From assembly GCA_947034885.2 (NCBI GenBank), contig OX344749.2, positions 21,529,501 to 21,593,500 of the forward strand: 64,000 nt of DNA. The letters run 5' to 3'. The DNA is from Thuidium tamariscinum. Lineage: Eukaryota; Streptophyta; Bryopsida; Hypnales; Thuidiaceae. A model generated the notes under the pieces. The model was not told the origin of the DNA and did no database searches. It worked only from the letters and a program-made list of their open reading frames with translations. Positions 35,053 through 45,700 of this stretch are shown piece after piece; positions within the stretch are counted from its first letter, which is position 1; each line of letters begins with the position of its first letter. Position numbers and translations under genes: made by a program.

Positions 35053-35060
35053 TATATAAG
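35053..35060 (+). promoter_or_regulatory. TATA box and 5'-UTR intron of kinase gene 2
   Basis: TATATAAG sits immediately after the GC-rich array and 202 bp before the ATG. A 52-bp GT-AG intron (35202-35253, GTGAGT ... TTTTTTTTCAG) ends one base before the ATG at 35255. Confidence 0.65.
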
Positions 35061-35254
35061 GTGGGCCAGGTCCCCCACTCTGCACGAGTCTCTCCTGCTC
35101 TGACGGTGCTCTCTTGCCCTGGATTGGTTGCAGTCCTTGCTTGGGAGCGCGGGTGCTTGCGAGGAGGCTCGGTTGAGGAAGGGGGGATAGTTTTCACATT
35201 TGTGAGTACTGAACCCTAATTCCTTGGTTTTACCATCGCATATTTTTTTTCAGA

Positions 35255-36915
35255 ATGGACAAGCGAGGTGTGTCGAAGCGCAAGGTTGATGAGTGGTTTT
35301 CAAGCATCGGAGATCCTGTTGGTGAGCAGTCTCCAGAATCCATTGACTGCGTATCGGAGGCAGTATTGGCTGGAGAAGGGGTCGGTGGTGCGGTTGGAGG
35401 AGAATCTTCGGGGGCCAAGGAAAAAAAAAGCAGGCGGAGGCACAAGGCTACGAATACAGACGACTGGCCAAGGAAGGCTGCGACCAGGAAAGTGCAGGAA
35501 GTGGCATTGGATTTTCTGGAGCAATATACGATTGCTCAATTGAATACGACCTACGTCTCGCGTGGATTGCAAGGGGTGGAGCCATTAAAAAAAAATTCAC
35601 CCACATGTTTTGGACAACAGTGGGCGAGGATGAGTGGCTTGAAGATCGCACAAAGGAACACTTCCGTCGTTGGCTTGACGAACAAGTGCAAACTTGTGTT
35701 TTCAACATCGCCCAAGTCGCTGCATCGGTAAAGGGCTTCAAACGAGATGTAGCGCCGAAGCAACAAGCATTGCATTTGTTGCACAAAAAGGTGTATTGGT
35801 GGCATGACGCAATGCGAGCGCTGTCTTCCAGCAATATCCGCTCTGCCCCATGGTTTCAGCAGAGCCAAAGCTTGTCCCTAGGCCAAGCGGGTGCGGGAGG
35901 AGTGGTATTTCTTGAACGAGGAGTGGTGGTGGTTCCATTGTCAGGCCACAACAAACAAGGGGGGCACGGGAGGGTGCGTAAAGTGAGCCTCCAAAATTCA
36001 AGGCACATTCCCCCCACGATGGAATTGGCGGGCAAGACAGCCCTATATGTGGATCAATTGAAGAAGTCGCGGGAGAAGTTGTCCATCGAGGCTTTGGTTT
36101 GTCCATGTAATCATCCAGGGGTCATAAAATTTTTTGCTATAAATGACATGACCATGGAGTGTTATTCTCAATGGTGGAATGGAGGAACATTGGGAGCCAT
36201 GTTCGCATTGGACCAGAAAAACCGAGATTATGCTGAGATCGGGGACCTTGCCTACCATGCAACTCCACAGACGATGCAAGAAGCCAAAAGACTCTTAGCT
36301 TATCGTAGAAACCGCACCGAGCTTGCATGGGCGTTAATTTGCATCGTGGATGCGGTGCAACAATCTTCGGTGCTCCACAACGACATCACGCCAGAAAACA
36401 TCATGTTGCATTTTCCGAATGATGATGGGCGAACAGTGTGGATTGGGCTATGTGATTGGGGAATGGCTAGTCATATCAATGAAGAAACCCATTCTTTGTA
36501 CCAGTTTCAATGTGGAAGCCAAATGCGGGCTACACGTCAGAAACGTTGGTGGGTGGCCCTTGAATTGATGTATGTTCCTGGAGAGGCGGGCACTTCGGTA
36601 TCCCCCACACGTGCAGATGGGGCACCGTGTGTTAGTATACATACAGACGGATATGCTGTTGGGAAGCTTGCGAAGAAGATATGGAAGAAAGACCGCGAAA
36701 ATACGCAAATGCTTCCTGACCATACAGCGTTTGGTACATTTCAAGCCACATTGGGCGAATTGTGCAAAGAGGACCCACTACAACGACGCACGGTAACGTA
36801 CACCGTGGGACGAATTAGTGGCGCCCCCTTATTTTGGACTCCACCCGTGGATTGCTACCGCGAGGCCTGCAAGGAGCAAGCACTTCTACAAGAACAAGCA
36901 AGGAATGAAGATTAG
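35255..36915 (+). pseudogene. Divergent protein-kinase-like protein (kinase 2), apparent frameshift
   Basis: The N-terminal frame (MDKRGVSKRKVDEWF, from 35255) is homologous in position to the N-terminus of kinase 1. It shifts at an A9 run (35587-35595), after which the frame through 35605-36915 carries the rest. Kinase landmarks: QGGHGRVRKVSL (glycine loop), HPGVIKFFA, hinge WWNGGTL, catalytic loop VLHNDITPENIML (Asp 36382-36384; HRD is HND), CDWGM for DFG (Asp 36454-36456), and a HTDGYAVGKL-type late motif. These are more canonical than in kinase 1, so activity is plausible if the frame is expressed. The shift could be decay, a homopolymer sequencing error, or slippage at A AAA AAA. Substrate unknown. 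Confidence 0.65.
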
Positions 36916-37131
36916 AGAATAGTATTTTAGTGGCAATGTAATCGTAGACGTACCTTAGTACTTGCTTTTACCATAGTATAGTCCACGAACTTTGCGTCAC
37001 TGAATTTTGTACTAACTCCTTTTTGAAATAAATATATGTAAATCTTTTTGTTCCATTCGAGTATGATTCCGGTGAGTGGATTTGTGAGTAGTTTTGTCCC
37101 TTCGTAAATTTTGGACTTAATGCCATGTTAA

Positions 37132-38051
37132 CCCCTAAAGGACCACGGCCGTTTTTCAACCCAAAACCACTCAAAACTGCCATTTTTGTTCCATTCATCC
37201 ATGAAAAACAAAAAACTAAATTTTTAGAATCTAACCATAGGATCTTGAACTTTACTTAACTAAGATGATGTGGTGAAAATTTCATGAAGTTTGACCGTAT
37301 AGATAGGAAGATATGAGCATTCAAAGTTGGAAAACAAAGTTTTCTTAAACTCTAGTTTGCAACTTCAAATGACTTTGTCCTCCATTTATGTAATCTTTTT
37401 GCACTACAGACCTTGAATTAAATTTTTTTTTATTGAGAAATTGAGCTAAGAGCTTAGGAAAAAAAATTCACAAAATAAAGACTTTTTGTCATTCTTTAAA
37501 AAATTGTCAAGTAGATGTAGGTCCAAGATTGAAAGAAAAACTAAATTGCAAATATCTCATAGATGGAATTGAAACACAATAATCCCAATGGTGAGATTGT
37601 TCTAGAAAACAAAATCAACCTTGTCCAACAATTTTTTTTTTTAAATTGTGGAAATTGCATTCACAAATGAATCCTAGAAGTTATTTTTTCAAGAAGATGC
37701 TTAGATTGCCCAAAAAACAAGATTGTTCATAACTTTCACATTACTAATCCAAATGGAATGAATCAAAGCTTTACTTGTAGACAAAAATATAATCTATAAG
37801 AAAAAAAAATTATTTTTTTAATTTTGAAGTTTCTGTAGATTTTTTTTCTGCCCGGCAACATAAAAATTATGTTTATGATGGCATAACTTTTGCTCCCGGT
37901 CACCAATTGAAAAAAAATGAATATTTCCACGGAGCTAATCAGTTTTTTTTATCTTATGTGAAAATTTCAATAAAATTCATTAAAAATTGAAGTCACAAGT
38001 ACCTGCCCTAATTCTTAAAGTTCCCCGAGGGGACTCTTGGTCCTTTAGGGG
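37132..38051. mobile_element. 920-bp MITE with TTAA target site (piggyBac-like)
   Basis: TTAA at 37128-37131 and 38052-38055 flanks terminal inverted repeats CCCCTAAAGGACCA ... TGGTCCTTTAGGGG. TTAA duplication plus CCC-initial ends is the piggyBac signature, although a TA-duplicating mariner-type reading (ends ACCCCTAAAGG) is also possible. The interior is AT-rich with no coding capacity. Confidence 0.7.
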
Positions 38052-38436
38052 TTAATTCAGTACTTTCAATCATTTTCTCCATATTCCAGATTACATTTGT
38101 TTTCTTGTACATGGCAAAATCCATAATGATCTCAAAATATCCAAGCATGTAGGTAACCAGCTTCGAAGAATGAATCCAAATTTAAGAGTATAGAACACAT
38201 GGCAAACGACAAAGCAAATATTTCCATTTCTTGGGACAAATATGCATAAATGGATCCGTTGTTGCGTTGTAGAATTTGTGACATGTGAAGATAAAAAATT
38301 TCTACCCATGCGCCTTACATGAGCATAGGAAGCATGGGTAGTATTTATAATTAATGCCGAATTTCACATGCAAGGTATTCAGCCTTACACAATATTACAT
38401 AAGATGACATGGAGACATTTTTTTCCCTACATGCTC

Positions 38437-41400
38437 TCAACGTCTTGCACGTGTATGATTAAGAGCCATGCTCCTTGCAGCAGCCTCTCGCGTGGTTGCT
38501 TGATTGTCTTGAGGTGCAGGTGGAGGACCTCTACGAGTCCCTCTATAATCACTATCTCCCGGAACTTCACCATCTTCACCTATACTAGGACCCATGGATT
38601 CATCATCATGATTGGACGTTGCCCTACCGACTTCGCTTGGTGAGTTGTCAGGGCTGTCTGAGCCTTCACCTACTATAGAAGCCAATCTGCGGATTGTTCC
38701 CCCCCCTACTCCATCTCCAGCGGTATCCACACTGGGCCCCGTCGGTCTAGGGAGAAGACCTTCGCGGAGAAATGGTATACTCGCCACTTCTTCCCTTCTT
38801 AGCCTTCTACGTGTTCTTCTATTCACTCGTTCGTTGGTAGGGCCTTCTTCACGTGGCCGCGGGCGTCGATTAGTAGTGCGTGTAGGCGGTGCAACGGGTT
38901 GTTCTAAGGATGGAGGTGCATTCCTTCGCTCGGTCATATTTAGAGTTGGGAAGAGACCGGCCAATCGTGTACCGACTGATGGAGTTTCTTGGTTGGGACG
39001 GACTCTAGAAGATGAAGGCCGTGCTGAAATTTGGACGGGTGGATCATCCAAGCTAGGCGCTTGTGGTCGCATGCCGATCGTGTCTCGACGCAATGTGTGA
39101 AAGTCTATCTCGACACCAATGGGGGATCTGTGGCTACGAGTGTTCCGCGCCACTAGGGGATCTGTGGCAACGACCTCATCTTTGCCTTGTCTTTCTACCA
39201 CAACGACATGTTCATGTCTCCGGGTATGCATTTCTTCTTCAATCGGCCCTATAACGGGCGAAGGTGGGGCTTCAACCCCTTCGTTTTGATTTCACCACTT
39301 GACCCCGCAATCGATGTACGTGGCATCCATGACGGACTGCCATCATTTCCCCTGTTGTCATTTCCATCCTCATCTCCCCCGTGGTCATTTCCATCATTAT
39401 CCGCGCCATCAAAGTCAAATACGGACTCGTCAATTAGGGGACCCCTTTCTTGCCTTTCACCCAAAGGCCGAAATGGTGGATCATCATCGCCATTGGAACT
39501 GTCGTCTGAGTCATCGTTGTTAGCGTCTGACATAACCGAACCACGATCCAAGCCATTTGATTCGGTTGTCATGGAATCTTCGGACAACATGTTCTCAGTG
39601 TACCATCGTGCTGCATTCGCCGCACCCCTTTCCCTGAGAGTCCTCGAATTGGTATAAATGTAAACCAATTCCTCCGCGCGCTCAAATGTCAATCTGTTGC
39701 GAGACTTGCTGTGGACAAATGAATACATGCTCCAATTGCGTTCGCATGATGATGCGGAACATACTTGTGCGAGGATCCTTCTTGCAATAGGTACAAGCGT
39801 ATGAGCACCGGCTTCGAGAAGATCCCACCATTCATGCGGCTCCAAATTCAAAGTATTCACATCGGGAAGTCCAGCGAACATGCCTCGGCGGTCTCGAAAG
39901 GATTGGTACTCAAACAAAGCGGTTGCATATCCCAATCCTCCAACTGCCAATTTGCGTAGTACTCTAAGAATGGCCTCCTTTGCCTCGTTATCGTCTATTA
40001 GTACAATTTCATCAAGGAGGAATGGATTGAGCAGGGCAGCTGCGTAGTGCAAATCGGTCTTCATCAAATCCCATCGTTCGTAAAACGCGTATTCAGCACG
40101 ATCCGCATAATTTGCCTCCAATGAAAATGGTCGATTCCTCAAAGCCAAAACATGCTTTTCTAGCTTCTTCATCACGATCCATGCTTTGCCTATGACCGGA
40201 TGTTTTCCATCAAACTCTCGAAGAGCCACCAACACAGGCTCTACCATATGCACAAAGTTGAGACACCTCCTCCAGAACTCGTCCTTTCAAACCCTACGTC
40301 GAACCTTTTCTGCCTTATTGTGTATTGCAGCATTTGAGGACCTCACATATTCGTTCCACTGCGGATCATGGACTGTAGATTCTACGGCTTCCTTGACCTC
40401 GGCCAAACGCTCGATCATGAGGAACATGGTCGCAAAACGTGTCTCAATGGGATTCTTCAACATGAGGTTAGGAGAATGTCGTCGGAAAATGGCGAGTGGC
40501 ATGTGATGCGTGCGAATGAATTTCACGATTGATTTTGCTTTCTTCACCATTTTGACCACCCAAAGTTGCTTGCCCCAATCTTCAAGTAGAAGGTCAAGTG
40601 CATGCGCGGAACAACCTTGGAAATATAGGTGAGGGAATTCGTGAGTAATTTGAGTACCAACCAAACGCATGTTTGGCGCATTGTCCGTACAAACTTGCAC
40701 CACATTCTGTCCCCCCACCGCGTCAATGTAATTGATCATGCGATTAGCCACATAAACAACGTCTTTGCTTTCGCCTGTAGTGTCCACCGATCCCAAAAAT
40801 ACTTCTCCACTCGTGCACGACAACATTACATTGATTAATGGCCGATGGCTGACATTGTCCCATCCGTCAGAACATATAGTGACACCGTACTTGTGGATAG
40901 GCCCCCTTGTCTTCTCCGCTACCAGTGCAGCCACTTCCTCCTTTGTTGATGTCATGAGCTTCGTACGTATGGCATTGTAAGGTGGAGGTTTGTAAAGAAC
41001 TCTGGACTCGGAGGTTGATTTCACGGCATCCACAAAAGCGGGGTGTCTCACCACATTGAATGGGATATTTGCTTCGTAGAAAAACTTCGCCCACTTCTTG
41101 TCTAGTACTTGCTTTTTGGATGTGTCCATCCCTTCTTGTACGGATAATTGCCTCAGCGGTCGACTATGGGTCGAAGAAGGGACAGGCGCCTCTGATGATC
41201 GAACTTGAGAATTTTGGCCCAAAGTATTTCCTCCCCCTCCACTAATTGAGATTGAAGCATTGGGTAATTCTTGATCACGTACCACCCTCGTTGGATTCGA
41301 TGACGGTGATGTCACTTCCACATCATGTTCCTCTTCGTCTTCGGAGACCGTAGGAACATTCCCCCCACAATTGAAAAACATAGCCTTCACTGCTGCACTG

Positions 41401-41570
41401 GCCTTGTTGCACATTCTCACTCCAGGGAGGGTGTCATTTCGTCTATAACCCAAGTGGAAAAGTAAGCGATCCTTGCGGTAACTAATCTTCGTTTTGCAGA
41501 ACTTGCATTCCACTTTCCCATCCTCTTGTAGCCTGTACCAGGGTTCCCATTGTGTCCTCCCCCCTCCCAT
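38437..41570 (-). pseudogene. hAT-superfamily transposase, decayed
   Basis: ATG 41570 (MGGGRTQWEPWYRLQ) follows a 58-bp 5'-UTR intron (41654-41597). Domains in order: a BED-type zinc finger (WEPWYRL...CKFCKTK...HLGYRRN), a basic/Ser-rich linker, a DUF659-type RNase-H-fold part (TICSDGWDNVSHRPLINVML, CTDNAPNMR, GCSAHALDLLLEDW), and the C-terminal hAT dimerisation region (HEWWDLLE, RILAQVCSASSCERNWS, NRLTFERAEELVYI). An in-frame TGA (40287-40289, a likely CGA-to-TGA change) interrupts it. The acidic C-terminal extension to 38437 requires a frameshift near 39290. Element ends were not found. It would cut and paste hAT elements if intact; this copy looks dead. Confidence 0.8.
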
Positions 41571-41784
41571 TGCTCCCACTGGTTCTTCACTTGAAACTGC
41601 ACAAACAAAACAAGTTAGTATTCTGTTTGGATGTGATGTGGAAATAACACTTACTGCTTTCACAACAAGTGTTCCTCCCACACACTCTTCTTGGACTTCA
41701 CTCTAGTGCAATGGCTGTATGCTAACCAGGTCATAAGAGCAGAGATCAACAAGGAAAAGTGACCTTCAAATACACGGCTTGTGC

Positions 41785-41790
41785 TATATA
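41785..41790 (-). promoter_or_regulatory. TATA box of the hAT gene
   Basis: TATATA (minus strand CAGTATATAGCAC) lies directly next to the GC-rich array and 220 bp upstream of ATG 41570. This is the same layout as kinase genes 1 and 2 and the RING gene. Confidence 0.6.
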
Positions 41791-41805
41791 CTGTGAAGGC
41801 CTGGC

Positions 41806-42270
41806 AGCAGTCGTCCAGTCGACGGCCTGTCCGTTGGCGCACTGTGGACAGCCGCGGACGGGACGTCGTGGCCGTCCCCGCAGACGCTCTGGCCGTCCAG
41901 CGGACGTTCCGCTGTCCAGACGACGGCCTGGCCGTCCCCGCAGCGTGGACGGACTCTGGACGCCGTGACCGTCCGTTGAACGGAAAACTGTCGAGGCGAC
42001 GGCCTGGCCGTCCCGTCGAAGTGCACAAGCCGCGGACGGCCTGGCCGTCCCCGCTGCGTGGACGGACTCTGGACGCCGTGACCATCCGCTGAACAGAAAA
42101 CTGTCGAGGCGACGGCCTGGCCGTCGCGCCTAAACCCTAAAGCCGCGGACGCTTTGTCCGTCCACGCGACGGCCAGTCGTCGAGGCGGCCGACAGGCCGT
42201 CTGCGTGTTGTCGATGGACTTCATCCGCGCTGTCGACGACGCCGTCAGCATTCGGGACGGCCTCTGACGC
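41806..42270. repeat. GC-rich GACGGCCTGGCCGTCC array, 113-bp tandem period, upstream of the hAT gene
   Basis: CTGTCGAGGCGACGGCCTGG occurs at 41988 and 42101 (113-bp spacing), with intervening sequence also repeated. Numerous GACGGCC and GGCCGTCC palindromic units. In hAT elements such as Ac, short subterminal hexamers (AAACGG) bind transposase. GGACGG could play that role here, which is inference. Confidence 0.8.
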
Positions 42271-42779
42271 GTCATGACATCCGGACGGGAAAAGCCCACG
42301 TCACGTCGGGATAGACAACCCTGCATCGCATTGTGGTGCCATCCCACTTCTCCGTGAACAACAGACATGCATATATGGCATCTCGCTAAAACGAATACCT
42401 TTCTCATAATAGGAATGCAGGACTAAAAATCATTATCCCTTTAAAAAAAAATGCCCTCCTACAGATAGAAGCACATCAACCTCTGAAGGAAAACGGTGGT
42501 TTGCCGTATTGCTATCCATCAATACCGCTTTATGTATGTCTCAATAACAGAATAGCAACTGCACCAATAACCTTGTCTAAGACTCCTCGGACGAAACAAC
42601 CCATTCATGAAAAATGGTTTCGAGGTCTAATACCGTAACTACTCTTCAGATGCATCAGTTTTAGAGGAAGTGCCACCGTCCGAATCTTCATCCTCCATTC
42701 CCTCGACAGAAAAATGAACTGCTGCCTCTGACTACATGACATCTTCATGCGACACAGGAAGCCACGTTGAAGCAGATGA

Positions 42780-45700
42780 CTAATTGGCCTCGTCCTCTTC
42801 CAACTCCACCGTCAATTCTTCCCTTCCTTCCTGACTGAAGTCTTCGTCCCTGTCCATCAGTGGACCGCTCAACTCGACATTTGCCTCTTGATGCACTCGC
42901 GTTCTTCTGGACTCCATGTGCAAGACTATTGACCAATCAGGCTCGTCATCACAATTGTAGAAGAAAACTTGCGAGGCCTGAATGGGGAAAACAAAAGAAT
43001 TAGCAAATCTCCGCATGAGCCTCCCTAATTTCAACAGCGTGAATCCATATTCGTCTTTCTTCATGGAAGCGGTAGCTCCTCTAGAAATCGGCGCCACCCA
43101 ATCACAAAGAAGTAAAATCGGCTTGACACGCCCATAGTCTAGCTCCAAAATCTCCTTTATCATATCGTAATACGTTACAGGACCTGAGATTAAGTTCGGA
43201 TCAGAGACTCCACTTCTCTGTACTGTCTCGCAAGTGGCTATAATTCCTGAGTCTGCGGTCAACAAGTTTTCTTCAGCTCCAACCACGCAAAACTGTTTAC
43301 TATATGCCTTCATGCTCCTGTATGACTTCGCTCTTAACCTCGGAAGAATCAAGAGGTCCACGACGTCCTCTGGGAAGGGCTCATTTCTTGCTTCAACCAT
43401 TTCCTGCAACCACTCCGAAAACCCAGGAACTGGATTCAATTCCTCCGGGTAATTTAGACACCGTCGTTGTCGAGAATGAACTCCTAGTCTGTAAGCAGCT
43501 CTAGCATTCGTCACCTCCGTCGACCTCCACTTGTGAGTCCTGCATGCTCAATTCGAGAACGTTACATTCAGTACCCCCAATAGCACTCTAACTTCCAGTG
43601 CGAGCGGTTAAGTGACACTTTTAGCAACGGCCTCTTATCCTAAGACACCTGCTCTTCAATTCCGTTTCCAAAGAAAACTTGAAAACATACGGATACTACC
43701 AACAGAAACACAGTACATTGGATTAGAACTCACTCTCTCAAATTATCCAAGCAGTTGGAATTCTCCAGTACACACGCATGCGCCCACTGGCACTCCTCTT
43801 GCGAGAGTAGTCGATATTGATATGCTGCGCAAACAACCTCCCCACTGTCTCCGGGCTCTTCTTCAGCATCCCACACTCTCTTACGTGTTGAGTCGCATTC
43901 CAATATATATTCAGTAGACAAACCGAGCGCTACTTCCATCGCTGTTCCGGTGGCCATGCATCCCTCTGGCCGTGCCTTATTGCAAACGTATGATTTCATG
44001 TATTTCATATACCTCTCCAAAGGATACATCCAGTAGTTGTGAATTGGCCCACACAAGAACAACTCCTCAACTAAATGAATTGGGAGATGCGTCATGGGAT
44101 CAAAGAAAGAAGGGGGAAAGTCACATTCAAGCGAACATAAAGTGAAGGCAACATCTGCATTCATAGAAACCATCTGCGAGGGATCAATAGTCTTCAGACA
44201 AAGTCTCTTGAATATTTGACTCAACCTCAGTACGGTTCTCATGACTCTCTTCGGCAACAATCCACGAAGGCACACCGGAAGTAATTACTGTAGAAAGATG
44301 TGATAATCATGGCTCTTCAAGCCATGAACACTCCCATCCTCATTTATCCTTGACTTCAAATTGGACATATAACATGTTGGCATCTTGAAGTTCCGAAGTC
44401 TCCGTATCAGTTTCTTCTTGTCATCAACAGAAAGAATATATGGAGCAATCGGCATACGAAAACCAGTTAGAGGGGGTCTTTCACTTCGAATATGCAAAAA
44501 CCTTTTGCAACCAGCCTCCTTCATGTCATTCCGAACAGAGGGACCATCCTTCACACCAAGCAAAGTCATGAACAAGTTCTCCGCAATGTTTCGTTCACAG
44601 TGCATACCATCTAAAATATGCCTGATTAATAATTTCTGCAAAACACCGTGCAAACAGATTCACATTAATACTTCATTTGAACTAACAGCACACGGAACCC
44701 ACTACACAGTTCTCCGTTATCCACATTCCCTTAATTCCCCCCATCCACCAGACAAAAACTATACTACAACCACGTTCACAAGACTTCCCATATCGTAGTG
44801 GGTACTTCAAAACACTAACAGTGAGAACTTACTTCCCAATACGGTAGCCTGAAGAGCGCTATGACCCGCTTCACCCTGTTTTTTTTTATTGGGTCATTTT
44901 CACTGTTGGCACACCCACCCACCTGCAGCCATCTCTGACATGCTTCACCACGTCTCCTATGTTCATAACCTGTAACTCTTGATGGTCGACTTCGGTGTTC
45001 CTGTTTCCCATTGAATAAGTCACTCATGAACCTGAATGGATGCTCAGCTGCTAAATACCTACGATGTCCTTGGAAAATATTTTTCCTCAAACTACGTGAG
45101 AACCTGGACTCCACTTGAGGACCACAAACCGGACATCCTTTATATCCCTTAGTGACACAGCCAGAGATTAAACCGTATGCTGGGAAGTTGTGGATGGTCC
45201 ATAGCAGCATCCCGCGTAGAGTGAATGACGTAGGTTGAGAATCGTCTGACATGTCCATAGCCGGCACCCCATTCCAAAGAATAACTAACTCGTCTACTAG
45301 TGGTTCAAGATAAATGTCAATGTTGGCAGACTTCACGGATTCCTTCCTTGGAATTATGAGTGACAACATCACGAAGAATCTCTTTGTTACCAACCACCTA
45401 GGCAAGTTGTAATTCAAAAGAAAAACTGGCCACGTTGAATGCCTTGTAGACTTATCTGCAAATGGGTTCATCCCATCTAACGCCAAGCCAAGTTTAATGT
45501 TTCGGCCGTCTTCAAAGAATGCTTGATCAATATTCTTCACTTCTTTCCACGCTGGACTGTCAAGAACGGATCGCAGTTTGCCATCCGTAGACGCATTCTT
45601 CTCATGCCAGCGCATTAGAGAAGCTATATCACGACAGCGGTACATCCTCAAGAGTCTTGGTATTAACGGAAAATGTCGTAGCACCTTCATAGGAATGGAT

